From NCBI RefSeq assembly GCF_008728855.1, contig NZ_CP042906.1, forward strand, positions 2,418,001-2,482,000: 64,000 nucleotides of DNA, in the 5' to 3' direction. Each line of letters begins with the position of its first letter. Within the stretch, counting starts at the first letter, position 1. Shown here one piece after another: positions 53,995-62,192 of this stretch. The translations under genes were made by a program, and so were the position numbers. The DNA comes from Hypericibacter terrae. Lineage in GTDB: Bacteria > Pseudomonadota > Alphaproteobacteria > Dongiales > Dongiaceae. The notes beneath the pieces were generated by a model, which worked only from the letters and a program-made list of their open reading frames with translations, ran no database searches and was not told the DNA's origin.

Positions 53995-55335
53995 TCAGAG
54001 ATAGCGGAAATAAACATAGGCCGTCGAGATCAAGATGCTCACGATCATCATCGGAAAGGCGAGCAGGAGGAACGGGACGAAGCGGAACGGCACGCCGGCC
54101 CGCTCCCCGATCCCCGCGACCGTCAGGTTGGCACTGGCGCCGATCAGGGTCCCGTTCCCGCCCAGGCAGGCGCCCAGCGACAGGGCCCACCAGAGCGGCA
54201 GAAGCCCCTCGGGCCCGCCGAAGGTGGGGGCCATGTCCTTGATCACCGGGATCATGGTGGCGACGAAGGGAATATTGTCGATGATCGCCGAAAGAATAGC
54301 GGAAGCCCAGAGAATGGCGAGGGTCGTGGTCGTCAAATCCCCGCCGGTCAGATGGATCAGTTCCGCAGCCAGGAGTCCGAGCAGCCCGGCATGCTCGACG
54401 CCGGCGACGATCACGAAGAGCCCGACAAAGAAGAAGATCGTGATCCATTCGACCTCGCTGAAGGTCTGATGGACGGCGTGCGACTGCTCCTCGCCGGATC
54501 GGCCGAGATTCTCCAGCAGTAACAGAAGCGCGGCTCCCAACATCGCGATGCTCCCGGGCTCGAGATGAATGGAGTGGGCGAGAATGAAGCCCCCGATCAC
54601 CAGAGCCAGGACGAACAAGGATTTCCAGAGCAGCGGCCGGTCATTGATGGCTTCGACCGGCCTGAACGCCAGGACGCGGGCGCGGTCGGCCTCGGCCACC
54701 TGCATCTTCCGTCCCCAGATCAGGTGATTGATCACGATCTGGACGGCCAGGACGATGAGCACGACCGGCCCCAAATTCAGGGCAAAGTCGTTGAAGGTGA
54801 GGCCAGTCGCCGAGCCGATGATGATGTTCGGCGGGTCGCCGATCAGGGTTGCGGTGCCGCCGATGTTGGATGCCAGAATTTCAGTAAAAAGAAAAGGGTA
54901 GGGGGGGACCTTCAATTGTTGGGTGATGACCAGCGTGACCGGCGCCATGAGCAGGACCGTGGTCACATTATCGAGCAGCGCGGAAGCCACCGCCGTCACC
55001 ACGGTCAGCAGCGCCAGCATACCCCAGGGGCTGCCGCGCGCGACCTTGGCCGACCAGATCGCCACATACTGGAACATGCCGCTGCGCTTGGAAATCGCCA
55101 CCAGCAGCATCATGCCGGTGAGCAACGCGATCGTGTTGAAGTCGATGCCGGCAACGGCATGGTTCTGGTCGAGCACGCCCGAGATGATCATCACACCGGC
55201 GCCCACGAGCGCGACGATGGCGCGATTGACCCGTTCGGTCATGATCGAGGCGTAGCTGAGGATCAGGATCGCGCTGGACAGCCACAGCGGATCCAGCCCG
55301 AACACGGTGGCATGGGAGACGGCGTCGACCTCCAT
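53995..55335 (-). CDS. ArsB/NhaD-type ion transporter
   Basis: A 446-residue integral membrane protein with ~11 hydrophobic helices. ALLDNVTTVLLMAPVTLVI, ASNIGGTATLIGDPPNIII and IIDNIPFVATMIPVIKDM are the inverted-repeat motifs of the ArsB/NhaD/CitM (IT) superfamily. It could move Na+/H+, arsenite or an organic anion. The start (55335) shares one base with the stop of the upstream CBS gene (TGATG), so the two are translationally coupled. Confidence 0.92.
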   Translation of the reverse strand: MEVDAVSHATVFGLDPLWLSSAILILSYASIMTERVNRAIVALVGAGVMIISGVLDQNHAVAGIDFNTIALLTGMMLLVAISKRSGMFQYVAIWSAKVARGSPWGMLALLTVVTAVASALLDNVTTVLLMAPVTLVITQQLKVPPYPFLFTEILASNIGGTATLIGDPPNIIIGSATGLTFNDFALNLGPVVLIVLAVQIVINHLIWGRKMQVAEADRARVLAFRPVEAINDRPLLWKSLFVLALVIGGFILAHSIHLEPGSIAMLGAALLLLLENLGRSGEEQSHAVHQTFSEVEWITIFFFVGLFVIVAGVEHAGLLGLLAAELIHLTGGDLTTTTLAILWASAILSAIIDNIPFVATMIPVIKDMAPTFGGPEGLLPLWWALSLGACLGGNGTLIGASANLTVAGIGERAGVPFRFVPFLLLAFPMMIVSILISTAYVYFRYL

Positions 55336-55790
55336 CAGCGCTGTCTCATCAGCGCGCGCAACGCATCCCAGTATGACACCATGCCGACGAGCTTTCGGCT
55401 CTCCTTCTCGACCACGGCCAAGGTATTGCGGCCGCGATAGAGCGCGAGGACGGCTTCGAGCGTTCCGGACTCCGGATGCAGGACCGGCGTCGCCTTGCTC
55501 AGATGATCGCCGACCTTGAAAAAGCGGGCCTCTTCCAGCAGGTCCTGGATCGAGCTCACGTCGTCCTTCAGGAAACCCAGATCGAGCCCCGCGCTCTCGT
55601 CGAGCGCGGCCTTGGGCAGGACGAGCGCCAGAAGATCGAAGACACCGAACAGCCCGAGATAGGTCCCGTCCCGATCTGCCACCGGCAGATTGACGAATCG
55701 ATTCTCGATCAGCTGCTGCGCGGCCGCGCCGACGCTGTCATCGGGGCGAAGTGACAAGGGCGGCGACGTCATGAAGGTCTGAACGGTCAT
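55335..55790 (-). CDS. CBS domain protein
   Basis: A 151-residue protein made of two CBS motifs (LRPDDSVGAAAQQLIENRFVNLPVADRDGTYLGLFGVFDLL; ATPVLHPESGTLEAVLALYRGRNTLAVVEKESRKLVGMVSYWDALRAL). CBS pairs bind adenine nucleotides or ions and regulate partner proteins. Its 1-nt overlap with the ArsB/NhaD transporter gene suggests it senses energy or ionic state for that transporter. Confidence 0.92.
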   Translation of the reverse strand: MTVQTFMTSPPLSLRPDDSVGAAAQQLIENRFVNLPVADRDGTYLGLFGVFDLLALVLPKAALDESAGLDLGFLKDDVSSIQDLLEEARFFKVGDHLSKATPVLHPESGTLEAVLALYRGRNTLAVVEKESRKLVGMVSYWDALRALMRQR

Positions 55791-55887
55791 GGCGGGCGCT
55801 GGGGATGCCTCCAGAGTTTCGGTCCCGCAGGCTTGGCCAGGGAGAGGGGGCTGTCAAGGATTCGCGCCGGACTGCTAGGGTGGCGCC

Positions 55888-56355
55888 ATGCGCGCGCTAT
55901 GGGCTGTCATCCTCGGTCTGTTCCTGCTGCTGCCGTCGGGCCCGGGCCGGGCGGCCCTCGAGTTGACGCCTCTCACGATCCAGACCGCGGCGGGTTTGAC
56001 CCTCAACTTCCGTGTGGAGCTGGCGCGGACCGAAGCGGAGCGAGCCCAGGGGCTGATGTATCGGGACAAGCTCGCACCCGATGCGGGCATGTTGTTCTTC
56101 TATCCGACCGACCGGCCGGTTGCGTTCTGGATGAAGAACACGCTGATCCCGCTCGACCTGCTGTTCATCGAGCGCGACGGCACGATCTATTCGATCGCGG
56201 AGCGTGCGGTGCCGATGTCCGAAGCCGCGATTCCGTCGGGCGGGCCGGTCGCGGCGGTTCTCGAGCTCAACGGGGGCAGCGTTTCGCATCTGGGCATCAG
56301 GCCCGGCGATCGGGTCCACTGCACGGTGCTGCCGCAGTCGATGCCTGACGAATAG
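55888..56355 (+). CDS. DUF192 exported protein
   Basis: A 155-residue protein with signal peptide (AVILGLFLLLPSGPGRAA) and the DUF192 domain: FRVELARTEAERAQGLMYRDKLAPDAGMLFFYPTDRPVAFWMKNTLIPLDLLFIERDGTI. Periplasmic; function unknown. It converges on the hypothetical gene at 56362, 6 bp away. Confidence 0.92.
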   Translation: MRALWAVILGLFLLLPSGPGRAALELTPLTIQTAAGLTLNFRVELARTEAERAQGLMYRDKLAPDAGMLFFYPTDRPVAFWMKNTLIPLDLLFIERDGTIYSIAERAVPMSEAAIPSGGPVAAVLELNGGSVSHLGIRPGDRVHCTVLPQSMPDE

Positions 56356-56361
56356 GCCCGC

Positions 56362-56667
56362 TCAGAGGGCCTGGCCGGAGGCCTGGGTGACCGGCTTGGT
56401 CGGCTGCCAGTCTTCGCCCGCCGCCACGAGGCAACTGGTTCCGTCGGGGCTTGTCACGATGATGGTCCAGGTGGCGCCGCCATTGCTGGAAAACACCTCC
56501 AGCAGGCTGCCATTGCTGGCGAGGCCGAGGGCGACAGGGGCTTCCTTGTAGCGTTCTGAGAGTTGCTTCAACACATCGGCGTGGTGTCCGCAGGCCGGCT
56601 CGGCCTTGGCGGGAACCAGGGGCAGGAACAGGGTCCAGACGGCAAACAGGGGCGAAACCAGGCGCAT
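56362..56667 (-). CDS. Small exported protein, hypothetical
   Basis: A 101-residue protein with signal peptide MRLVSPLFAVWTLFLPLVPAKA. The mature part has two Cys (EPACGHHADVLKQLSERYKE; DGTSCLVAAGEDWQP) and a central VALGLASNGSLLEVFSSNGGATWTIIVT. It resembles small conserved periplasmic proteins of alphaproteobacteria, but I cannot name a family. The 56668-56849 region upstream is notably AT-rich and probably holds its promoter. Confidence 0.75.
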   Translation of the reverse strand: MRLVSPLFAVWTLFLPLVPAKAEPACGHHADVLKQLSERYKEAPVALGLASNGSLLEVFSSNGGATWTIIVTSPDGTSCLVAAGEDWQPTKPVTQASGQAL

Positions 56668-56849
56668 GGCTGATCTCCTTCCTGGAGAAATGCGCCGCCC
56701 GCTCGCGGCACCATAGACGCTGGTCGTGAGGCTGGGCCCCAGAGCTTAAAAATCGACTTAAATTGCAGGCTTGCCTGGGGGTATCCGGGTTACAAAAAAT
56801 ATATGTATAACAATGTATTACAGAAAGATTTCACCCTCCGGTCAGGGGC

Positions 56850-57512
56850 TTAGTGCTTGCGCGCCAGCGTAACCCCATCACCAATCGAAACCATGGCGAG
56901 GGTCACCCTGTCGTCCTTGGCCAGTTTGTCGTTCAGCCGCCGGATCGCGACCGTGTCATCGCTCTTGTCCTGCGGATTGGCGACATCGCCACCCCACAGC
57001 ACGTTGTCGATCGCGATCAGGCCGCCGGCCCGGACCAGCTTCAGTGCCCGCTCGTAATAGGCGTCGTAGTTGGTCTTGTCGGCGTCGATGAAGGCGAAGT
57101 CGAACTTGCCGGCCTCGCCCGCGGCCAGCAGCTTGTCGAGCGTTTCGGTCCCGGGCCCCAGGCGCAGGTCGATCCGGTCGGCGACGCCGGCCTCGCGCCA
57201 ATAGCGCCGCGCGATCGAGGTGAACTCCTCGCTGATGTCGCAGCAGATCATGCGGCCCTGCGGCCCCATCGCTTCGGCGACGCAGAGCGAGCTGTAGCCG
57301 GTGAAGGTGCCGATCTCGAGCGCGCGCCGGGCGCCGATCAATTCGGCCAGGAGTCCCATGAACTGACCCTGGTCGGCACCGATCTGCATCATGCCGAGCG
57401 GGAGCTTGGCGGTCTCCTCGCGCAGTCGCCGCTTGATCGGATTGTCGCGAACCGAATGGGCGACCAGGTACTCATAGACATTGTCGGGGAGCCCGATATT
57501 GCGAACGGCCAT
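56850..57512 (-). CDS. Class I SAM-dependent O-methyltransferase (catechol-OMT-like)
   Basis: A 220-residue protein. IGADQGQFMGLLAELIGARRALEIGTFTGYSSLCVAEAMGPQGRMICCDISEEF is motif I of the O-methyltransferase-3 family; FDFAFIDADKTNYDAYYERALKLVRAGGLIAIDNVLWGGDVA is the metal/catalytic part (Asp and Asn ligands). Such enzymes methylate catechols or caffeoyl-CoA-like phenols in a Mg-dependent manner. It is transcribed alone. Confidence 0.93.
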   Translation of the reverse strand: MAVRNIGLPDNVYEYLVAHSVRDNPIKRRLREETAKLPLGMMQIGADQGQFMGLLAELIGARRALEIGTFTGYSSLCVAEAMGPQGRMICCDISEEFTSIARRYWREAGVADRIDLRLGPGTETLDKLLAAGEAGKFDFAFIDADKTNYDAYYERALKLVRAGGLIAIDNVLWGGDVANPQDKSDDTVAIRRLNDKLAKDDRVTLAMVSIGDGVTLARKH

Positions 57513-57572
57513 GGCGGATGCTTTCGATGGAGGCAGGCTGCGGAAGGTGGGCGCGAGCGCTCGCGCGCGCTC

Positions 57573-57791
57573 TCAGTTCGAGCGTTTGTATTGAATGCCG
57601 CGACGCAAGGCGTCCTGGGCGACGGTCTTGCGCTGGCTGCGGTCGTTGACGTTCACCAGCATGGCATAGGGAACGCCGTCGGGACCGCGAAAGGTCTGGG
57701 TGACCTCCCAGATGATGAGCGCGGCGTCGATCTTGCGATAGCGCTCGCCCACCGCCACCACTTCTTCCCGATTCCGGTTCTTCGCAAACAT
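57573..57791 (-). CDS. Conserved small hypothetical protein
   Basis: About 72 residues from the ATG at 57791 (57839 or 57875 are longer options). NREEVVAVGERYRKIDAALIIWEVTQTFRGPDGVPYAMLVNVNDRSQRKTVAQDALRRGIQYKRS looks like a compact beta-rich domain with no Cys and no signal peptide. No family is recognised. It lies between the O-methyltransferase and sulfotransferase genes on the same strand. Confidence 0.6.
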   Translation of the reverse strand: MFAKNRNREEVVAVGERYRKIDAALIIWEVTQTFRGPDGVPYAMLVNVNDRSQRKTVAQDALRRGIQYKRSN

Positions 57792-57939
57792 CGTCGGTCG
57801 GATCCTGACGTTGGAACGGGCCGCTCCGGCCCGGGACTTCATAGGAGCAATTTGGGGGCCATATCTGCCACTCAATGGCCCGGGAATCCAGGGCTTTCGG
57901 GGAAGGCCGCGGCAACCGCCGCTCTCCCATGGAGCGGGC

Positions 57940-59052
57940 TTAATCGGCGAAGCGATAACGATCGATCATCGGCTTCGAGGCGACGCGCCGCTCGAGCATC
58001 GTCAGGATCTCGGGATGCCACGGGATCTTGTGGCGCGGCCGGCGTGGGGCCGCGAACACGATCGACGCGCAGGCATCGAGATAGTCCGGCGGCGCCGTCA
58101 CGCCGAGAAATGCGCAGAGGCGCGACAGCTCGGCCCGCGGATCGGCGACGAGATCCTCGTGATGCACCGTCGCGACCGCATCCGCGCCGACGCGCCTGAT
58201 GATCGCGCGGTTCGTCCGCAGCAGCTTGAAATATTCCGCGATGGCCGCCTTGAGCGATTGCCCATGCTGAACCATGGCGGCGATGTTGTCGTAGGGATTG
58301 CGCAGCACATGGATGAAGCGCTTGCGCTTGCCGAAGCGGCTCATCACCTGATCGAGCAAGCCGGGATTGCGCGCGATGCGCAGCGTCGTCATGCCGCCCT
58401 TCTTGTCGCCGATCACCTCGAGCTGCGTGTGCCGGCCCTGCCATTGCCCGGGCACCCGGTAGGTATATTCGCCCCAGCGCCGCCCGATCTCGCCATGCAT
58501 GCGCGAGACCTCGAGCATGAGATAGAGGATCTCGCGCGGATGGAATCCCTGCTTGAGATAGAACAGCGCATCGAGCTCATGCGCGATCGCCATTTGCGGA
58601 TGGGCGTCGAGCAGGCTGCCGACCAGGCTGTGGCCGCTGCGCTGATAGCCGACGAAGAGGCAGAGGGTCTTGACCTCGTCCAGCAGCGCTTTGCTGGCGA
58701 TGGCGCCCGCGCGGGCTCTCTCGCGCAGCGTGGGGACATCGAGCCCCATCAGCCGCCAGAGATTCTGCTCCTCGGCGAGCCCGGCGGCGACCTTGTCGCG
58801 GTCGATGGACAGCGCCAGCGTCGCGGCGGCGCCGGCACGGGGACGCTGCGAAGGGGCCTCGACAGCGGCGGGAACGACACCGGATTCGCCGCCGCCGGCA
58901 TTCCCGCCATTGCGCTCGCGTCTCCGCTTGGCGGCTGGTTTTGACCGGGTCCCCAGATTTGCCAAATCGCCCCCGCGTGGCTGGGTGGTCGCGCAACGGG
59001 GAACCCCGGAACGGGCTTCCCTGATCAAATCGTAACATGACTCCCGCATCAT
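57940..59052 (-). CDS. Sulfotransferase-family protein
   Basis: A 370-residue protein. A basic, low-complexity N-terminal ~75 residues precede a PAPS-dependent sulfotransferase fold: the 5'-phosphosulfate loop LCLFVGYQRSGHSLVGSLLDAHPQ, the 3'-phosphate site FIHVLRNPYDNIAAMVQHG, and DDLxxDPRAELSRLCAFLGV-like C-terminal helices. The acceptor (glycan, protein or lipid) is unknown. A LexA-type box lies 58 bp upstream of the ATG. ATGs at 59052 and 59049 are both possible. Confidence 0.85.
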   Translation of the reverse strand: MMRESCYDLIREARSGVPRCATTQPRGGDLANLGTRSKPAAKRRRERNGGNAGGGESGVVPAAVEAPSQRPRAGAAATLALSIDRDKVAAGLAEEQNLWRLMGLDVPTLRERARAGAIASKALLDEVKTLCLFVGYQRSGHSLVGSLLDAHPQMAIAHELDALFYLKQGFHPREILYLMLEVSRMHGEIGRRWGEYTYRVPGQWQGRHTQLEVIGDKKGGMTTLRIARNPGLLDQVMSRFGKRKRFIHVLRNPYDNIAAMVQHGQSLKAAIAEYFKLLRTNRAIIRRVGADAVATVHHEDLVADPRAELSRLCAFLGVTAPPDYLDACASIVFAAPRRPRHKIPWHPEILTMLERRVASKPMIDRYRFAD

Positions 59053-59109
59053 TGGCGTGACGGGCCATATCTGAGTGAATCTGTCGGGATTAAAGGTTCA
59101 TCGTGGCAA

Positions 59110-59124
59110 GAACAAATAAAGAAC
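59110..59124 (-). promoter_or_regulatory. Predicted LexA (SOS) box, GTTC-N7-GTTC
   Basis: On the minus strand the sequence GTTCTTTATTTGTTC fits the alphaproteobacterial LexA site GTTC-N7-GTTC exactly, with the usual AT-rich spacer. It lies 58 bp upstream of the sulfotransferase ATG, a suitable place for an operator, with a TTTAAT-like -10 nearer the gene. Function is predicted only. Confidence 0.6.
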
Positions 59125-59266
59125 ACGGAAACCTCCCTGGAACGGGAAAAATGCCCTGGGGGATGACCGAGGCCTAGGCCATGGGCGGGTATTCCCTTTA
59201 TGTTCCCATGCTCCAGGGTTGCGGCTTGCGGGAGAACCCCATAATTTGCAAGCGCTTTCCGGGGAC

Positions 59267-59343
59267 CGGGGTGTAGCTCAGTCCGGTAGAGTGCCTGCTT
59301 TGGGAGCAGGATGTCGCTGGTTCGAATCCAGTCACCCCGACCA
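59267..59343 (+). tRNA. tRNA-Pro (anticodon TGG)
   Basis: A full cloverleaf: acceptor stem CGGGGTG / CACCCCG with discriminator A and an encoded CCA, D-arm TAGCTCAGTCCGGTAGAG, anticodon arm CCTGCTTTGGGAGCAGG with loop TGG, and T-arm GGTTCGAATCC. Length 77 nt. Confidence 0.97.
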
Positions 59344-59414
59344 TTCCCCGGCCGCAGGCTCCCCCGAGGGAGTCCGTGGCGGCGTGCCTAACAAAAAGCG
59401 GAGCGATACTGACC

Positions 59415-59720
59415 ATGCAGGTGCGAATTTTCCGGCCTTCGAAGACGGCCATGCAGTCGGGGCGCGCGGGCGAGCGGCGCTGGCTGCTCGAGTTCGAGCC
59501 CTCGGGGCGGCGCGAAGCCGATCCCCTGATGGGATGGACCGGGTCGGCCGACACCAACAGCCAGCTGCGGATCTATTTCGACAGCGAGGCCGAGGCGATC
59601 GCCTATGCCCGCAAGAACGGCTACGCCTATCGCATCGTCGAGCCGAAGGAACGCGTCGTCAGACCCAAGGCCTATTCCGACAATTTCCGCTACGACCGGA
59701 TCAGCCCCTGGACGCATTGA
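59415..59720 (+). CDS. NDUFS4-like complex I accessory subunit (ETC complex I subunit conserved region)
   Basis: A 101-residue protein matching the NDUFS4/18-kDa accessory subunit of NADH dehydrogenase: VRIFRPSKTAMQSGRAGERRWLLEFEP, MGWTGSADTNSQLRIYFDSEAEAIAYARKNGYAY and RPKAYSDNFRYDR. This subunit is a marker of alphaproteobacteria and mitochondria. It is not in the nuo operon, as usual. The ATG at 59415 begins the conserved domain. It lies between two tRNA genes. Confidence 0.95.
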   Translation: MQVRIFRPSKTAMQSGRAGERRWLLEFEPSGRREADPLMGWTGSADTNSQLRIYFDSEAEAIAYARKNGYAYRIVEPKERVVRPKAYSDNFRYDRISPWTH

Positions 59721-59768
59721 TGCGCGTCCGATCGATGCGTCTGACCCGGCGTACGCATGACGCCTCGT

Positions 59769-59844
59769 GCGCCCGTAGCTCAGCGGATAGAGCAACCGCC
59801 TTCTAAGCGGTAGGTCGCTGGTTCGATTCCAGCCGGGCGCGCCA
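59769..59844 (+). tRNA. tRNA-Arg (anticodon TCT)
   Basis: Acceptor stem GCGCCCG / CGGGCGC with discriminator G and encoded CCA, D-arm TAGCTCAGCGGATAGAG, anticodon arm CCGCCTTCTAAGCGG with loop TCT, and T-arm GGTTCGATTCC. 76 nt. Confidence 0.97.
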
Positions 59845-60231
59845 CAGCCTCCTTCGATTCCCGTCTCGTCCCTGTCGAACCGCGGCCGTGTCGTCGCGCG
59901 AAAATGCGCGAGAAATCCTGCATTTTCCGAGCGTTTTGGCGTTACCCATTTGTAATTTGAACCACCTCTTCGCCGGGGCTTCACTCACCCCGGGCGCAGG
60001 AAGCGCCTCCCTGATGCAGGTAGTCCTTGCGACGAACTGCGCCGCTTCCGGGGGTCGCCTGAACGGCTACCGAGGGACAGGCCAACCCACCCACCGGCAC
60101 TCCCTAGGCCTGCCCCCAAACCACCTTCGGTCAGCCGGAGGCCCCCGGAAGCGGTGCACCTTCGCGCGGCGCCTCATAGAGGCAGCCGGGTCCGGCAAGC
60201 ACAGCCACCGCTGAATCTCCCCGACCTTGAA
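59845..60231. other. Intergenic region after tRNA-Arg
   Basis: 387 bp without a recognisable gene. A small GCGCG hairpin (TCGCGCGAAAATGCGCGA, about 59892-59909) and an AT-rich patch near 59925-59960 are the only features. I see no direct repeat of the tRNA 3' end in the window, so no attachment site is claimed. Confidence 0.4.
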
Positions 60232-60819
60232 TCAGACGAATACGGAACCGCGCTCGAGATCCGTGAAGGGATAGACGCCTTTCGATATCAGGGCCGCTTC
60301 CACCTCCGCGCGGCGGTGGTTTCGGCAATGCGCGAGTTCGTCGGCCGTGATTCCGATGCACAGCAGCAGCCCTGCGGCGCGATCCCGCACCCTGAATCGT
60401 CCGAACTCCACGAACAAAAATGCGGTGATGGCCGAACCCGGTCGTACGGCCGGGCCCAGATCCATGGTTGAGCCCGGCTCGAGCTGAGCTTCCAGCGTGT
60501 AGTAGGCCAAGCGGCTGATGAGCTCGGCGCCCCAGCGTTCCGTCCCGCGGTGGCAGATCGCCAGTTCATAGTTGCCAAGGCTGTTCTTGACCTGCTCGTC
60601 GCAGCCGATCAATTCGCAGGTGGCATAGACGACCCCGGCAACATGCTCGCGAAAATGCACGACATCCGCCCGGCCGCCCGCGTCATACCCGAATTCGAAA
60701 GGGACGGGCGAGTGGCTGACCTGGCCATCATGGTTGCCGAGCACAGACACCATCGCGACCAAGCGGTCGTCCCACCAGGCCTCCCAAGATTCTTCGTCCG
60801 TGGAATCCGGCTGCGCCAA
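60232..60819 (-). CDS. SUFU (suppressor-of-fused) domain protein
   Basis: A 195-residue protein. The C-terminal two-thirds match the SUFU-like domain: NYELAICHRGTERWGAELISRLAYYTLEAQLEPGSTMDLGPAV and ITAFLFVEFGRFRVRDRAAGLLLCIGITADELAHCRNH. In bacteria such proteins often act as immunity partners in toxin loci; no toxin gene is evident nearby. It lies 387 bp past tRNA-Arg on the opposite strand. Confidence 0.82.
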   Translation of the reverse strand: MAQPDSTDEESWEAWWDDRLVAMVSVLGNHDGQVSHSPVPFEFGYDAGGRADVVHFREHVAGVVYATCELIGCDEQVKNSLGNYELAICHRGTERWGAELISRLAYYTLEAQLEPGSTMDLGPAVRPGSAITAFLFVEFGRFRVRDRAAGLLLCIGITADELAHCRNHRRAEVEAALISKGVYPFTDLERGSVFV

Positions 60820-60910
60820 CCGAACACCCCCTCGTTACGAAAAACGAGCGAGAATTCCGTCACAACCCCGGCTTGCCGGTCAAGTCGATCTTGCGCTCGA
60901 CCCCGGCGCC

Positions 60911-61480
60911 TTAGGGTGAGACCTGGGTCAGGTTGATGATGCGCGGGCGGTTGTAGGAGACCTGATAGAGCGACGCGCTGGTGAACTTCGTGGCGCCCAG
61001 GAAGACCGGCGTGTAGTTGTAGAACACCTCGGCGACGATGAGATTTTCGCCCTGCCGCAGGGTCAATCCGGCCGGCAGCGTGGCGGTCTGGCCGGTGGTG
61101 CCGATGGCGCTGGTGGCGGCGACCGTCCCGCTCGAGGTGCGCTGCCAGGCCACCGTCGGGTCCGCGCTGGTGGGCTTCGTGACCGACGTGATGATGACGC
61201 GGCCGGTGCCGGCGAGATCGAAGGGCGCCGCGCTGTCGTCGGCGGCCGAGAACAGATCGGTGATCTGCCCCTCGGTGATGCCGTCGGCCTGGGCCACGAG
61301 ATCGGCCGTCGAGGCGGCGACACGGGCCAGCTTCTGATCGAGCAGCGCGAACCTGGCGGCCTCGAAGCAGCCCAGCAGGATCATCACCAGGATCGGAAGA
61401 CCGATCGCCAGCTCCATCAGCACGCTGCCGCGCCGGTCGCGGGCGAACCCGTAGATGAAAGGCAAGAGGCGCTTTCTCAT
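60911..61480 (-). CDS. TadE/TadG-like pilus assembly protein
   Basis: A 189-residue protein. An N-terminal hydrophobic segment GSVLMELAIGLPILVMILLGCFEAARFAL is the TadE-type pseudopilin helix with a Glu five residues into it. The rest is a periplasmic domain. The ATG at 61480 lies 1 bp from the stop of the upstream TadE/G paralogue, so they form one unit. It probably aids Flp pilus assembly. Confidence 0.85.
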   Translation of the reverse strand: MRKRLLPFIYGFARDRRGSVLMELAIGLPILVMILLGCFEAARFALLDQKLARVAASTADLVAQADGITEGQITDLFSAADDSAAPFDLAGTGRVIITSVTKPTSADPTVAWQRTSSGTVAATSAIGTTGQTATLPAGLTLRQGENLIVAEVFYNYTPVFLGATKFTSASLYQVSYNRPRIINLTQVSP

Positions 61481-61481
61481 C

Positions 61482-62147
61482 TCAGCCTCCATTGGCCACG
61501 ACGGCATAGGGCTCGTTGCGCACCACCACGCTGGCGCTCATATGGAACACCCCGTTGTCGCCGAGCATGTCGGAGAGCAGCGGCGTCATCAGATGCCACT
61601 CGTAGTCGACCTTGTAGCGCACGACCTCGCCGGAGTTGCCGACGCCGGCGATGCCGCGGTCGGCGTCCCATTTCCCGTTGCCGTTGACGTCGGTGTAGTT
61701 CTCGCCGAGGTCGTATTTGCCGTTATGCAGGGGGCTGGGCGCCGCCGTGTCGACGAAGGGCTCCGGCTGGCCCACATCCTGGAAGCTGGCGTATTTCATG
61801 AAGGTGATGCTGGTGGTGGCCGGGTCCAGCATGCCGAAGGTGTTGGCGTCGATGATCGCGAGGATCTGGTCCTGCCGGGTCCCCGTGGCCGGCGTGCCGC
61901 CGGTGATGCCGTAGCGGGAGGCCTCGCGCAGACTATTTTCGACGGAGGTCGAGACGAACATGGCGACCGCCACCTCGAACATGCCGATGATCAGGAGGAT
62001 CAGCGGCGGCAAGGCGAGGGCGAACTCGATGGCGGCCGCCCCCGACTGGGCGCGGGCGAACCGGCGCAGGCCGAAGAAGGCCCTGGCAGCCCTTTTCGAG
62101 ACCCGGGGCACAAAAATGCCACAGCAGATAAGTGTAAGTGGCGACAT
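61482..62147 (-). CDS. TadE/TadG-like pilus assembly protein, paralogue
   Basis: A 221-residue protein beginning with a basic leader and AQSGAAAIEFALALPPLILLIIGMFEVAVAMFV, the TadE pseudopilin helix. The periplasmic part has a DVNGNGKWDADRG loop that resembles a calcium-binding dockerin/EF-hand-like motif, which is unusual for TadE. The start at 62147 is the longest; the leader before QSGAAAIEF could begin later. Divergent from the TadD-like gene. Confidence 0.85.
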   Translation of the reverse strand: MSPLTLICCGIFVPRVSKRAARAFFGLRRFARAQSGAAAIEFALALPPLILLIIGMFEVAVAMFVSTSVENSLREASRYGITGGTPATGTRQDQILAIIDANTFGMLDPATTSITFMKYASFQDVGQPEPFVDTAAPSPLHNGKYDLGENYTDVNGNGKWDADRGIAGVGNSGEVVRYKVDYEWHLMTPLLSDMLGDNGVFHMSASVVVRNEPYAVVANGG

Positions 62148-62192
62148 GGGTTTTTACCTTCCGCTAACCATGGCGGGGATAGTGTTTGAGCC

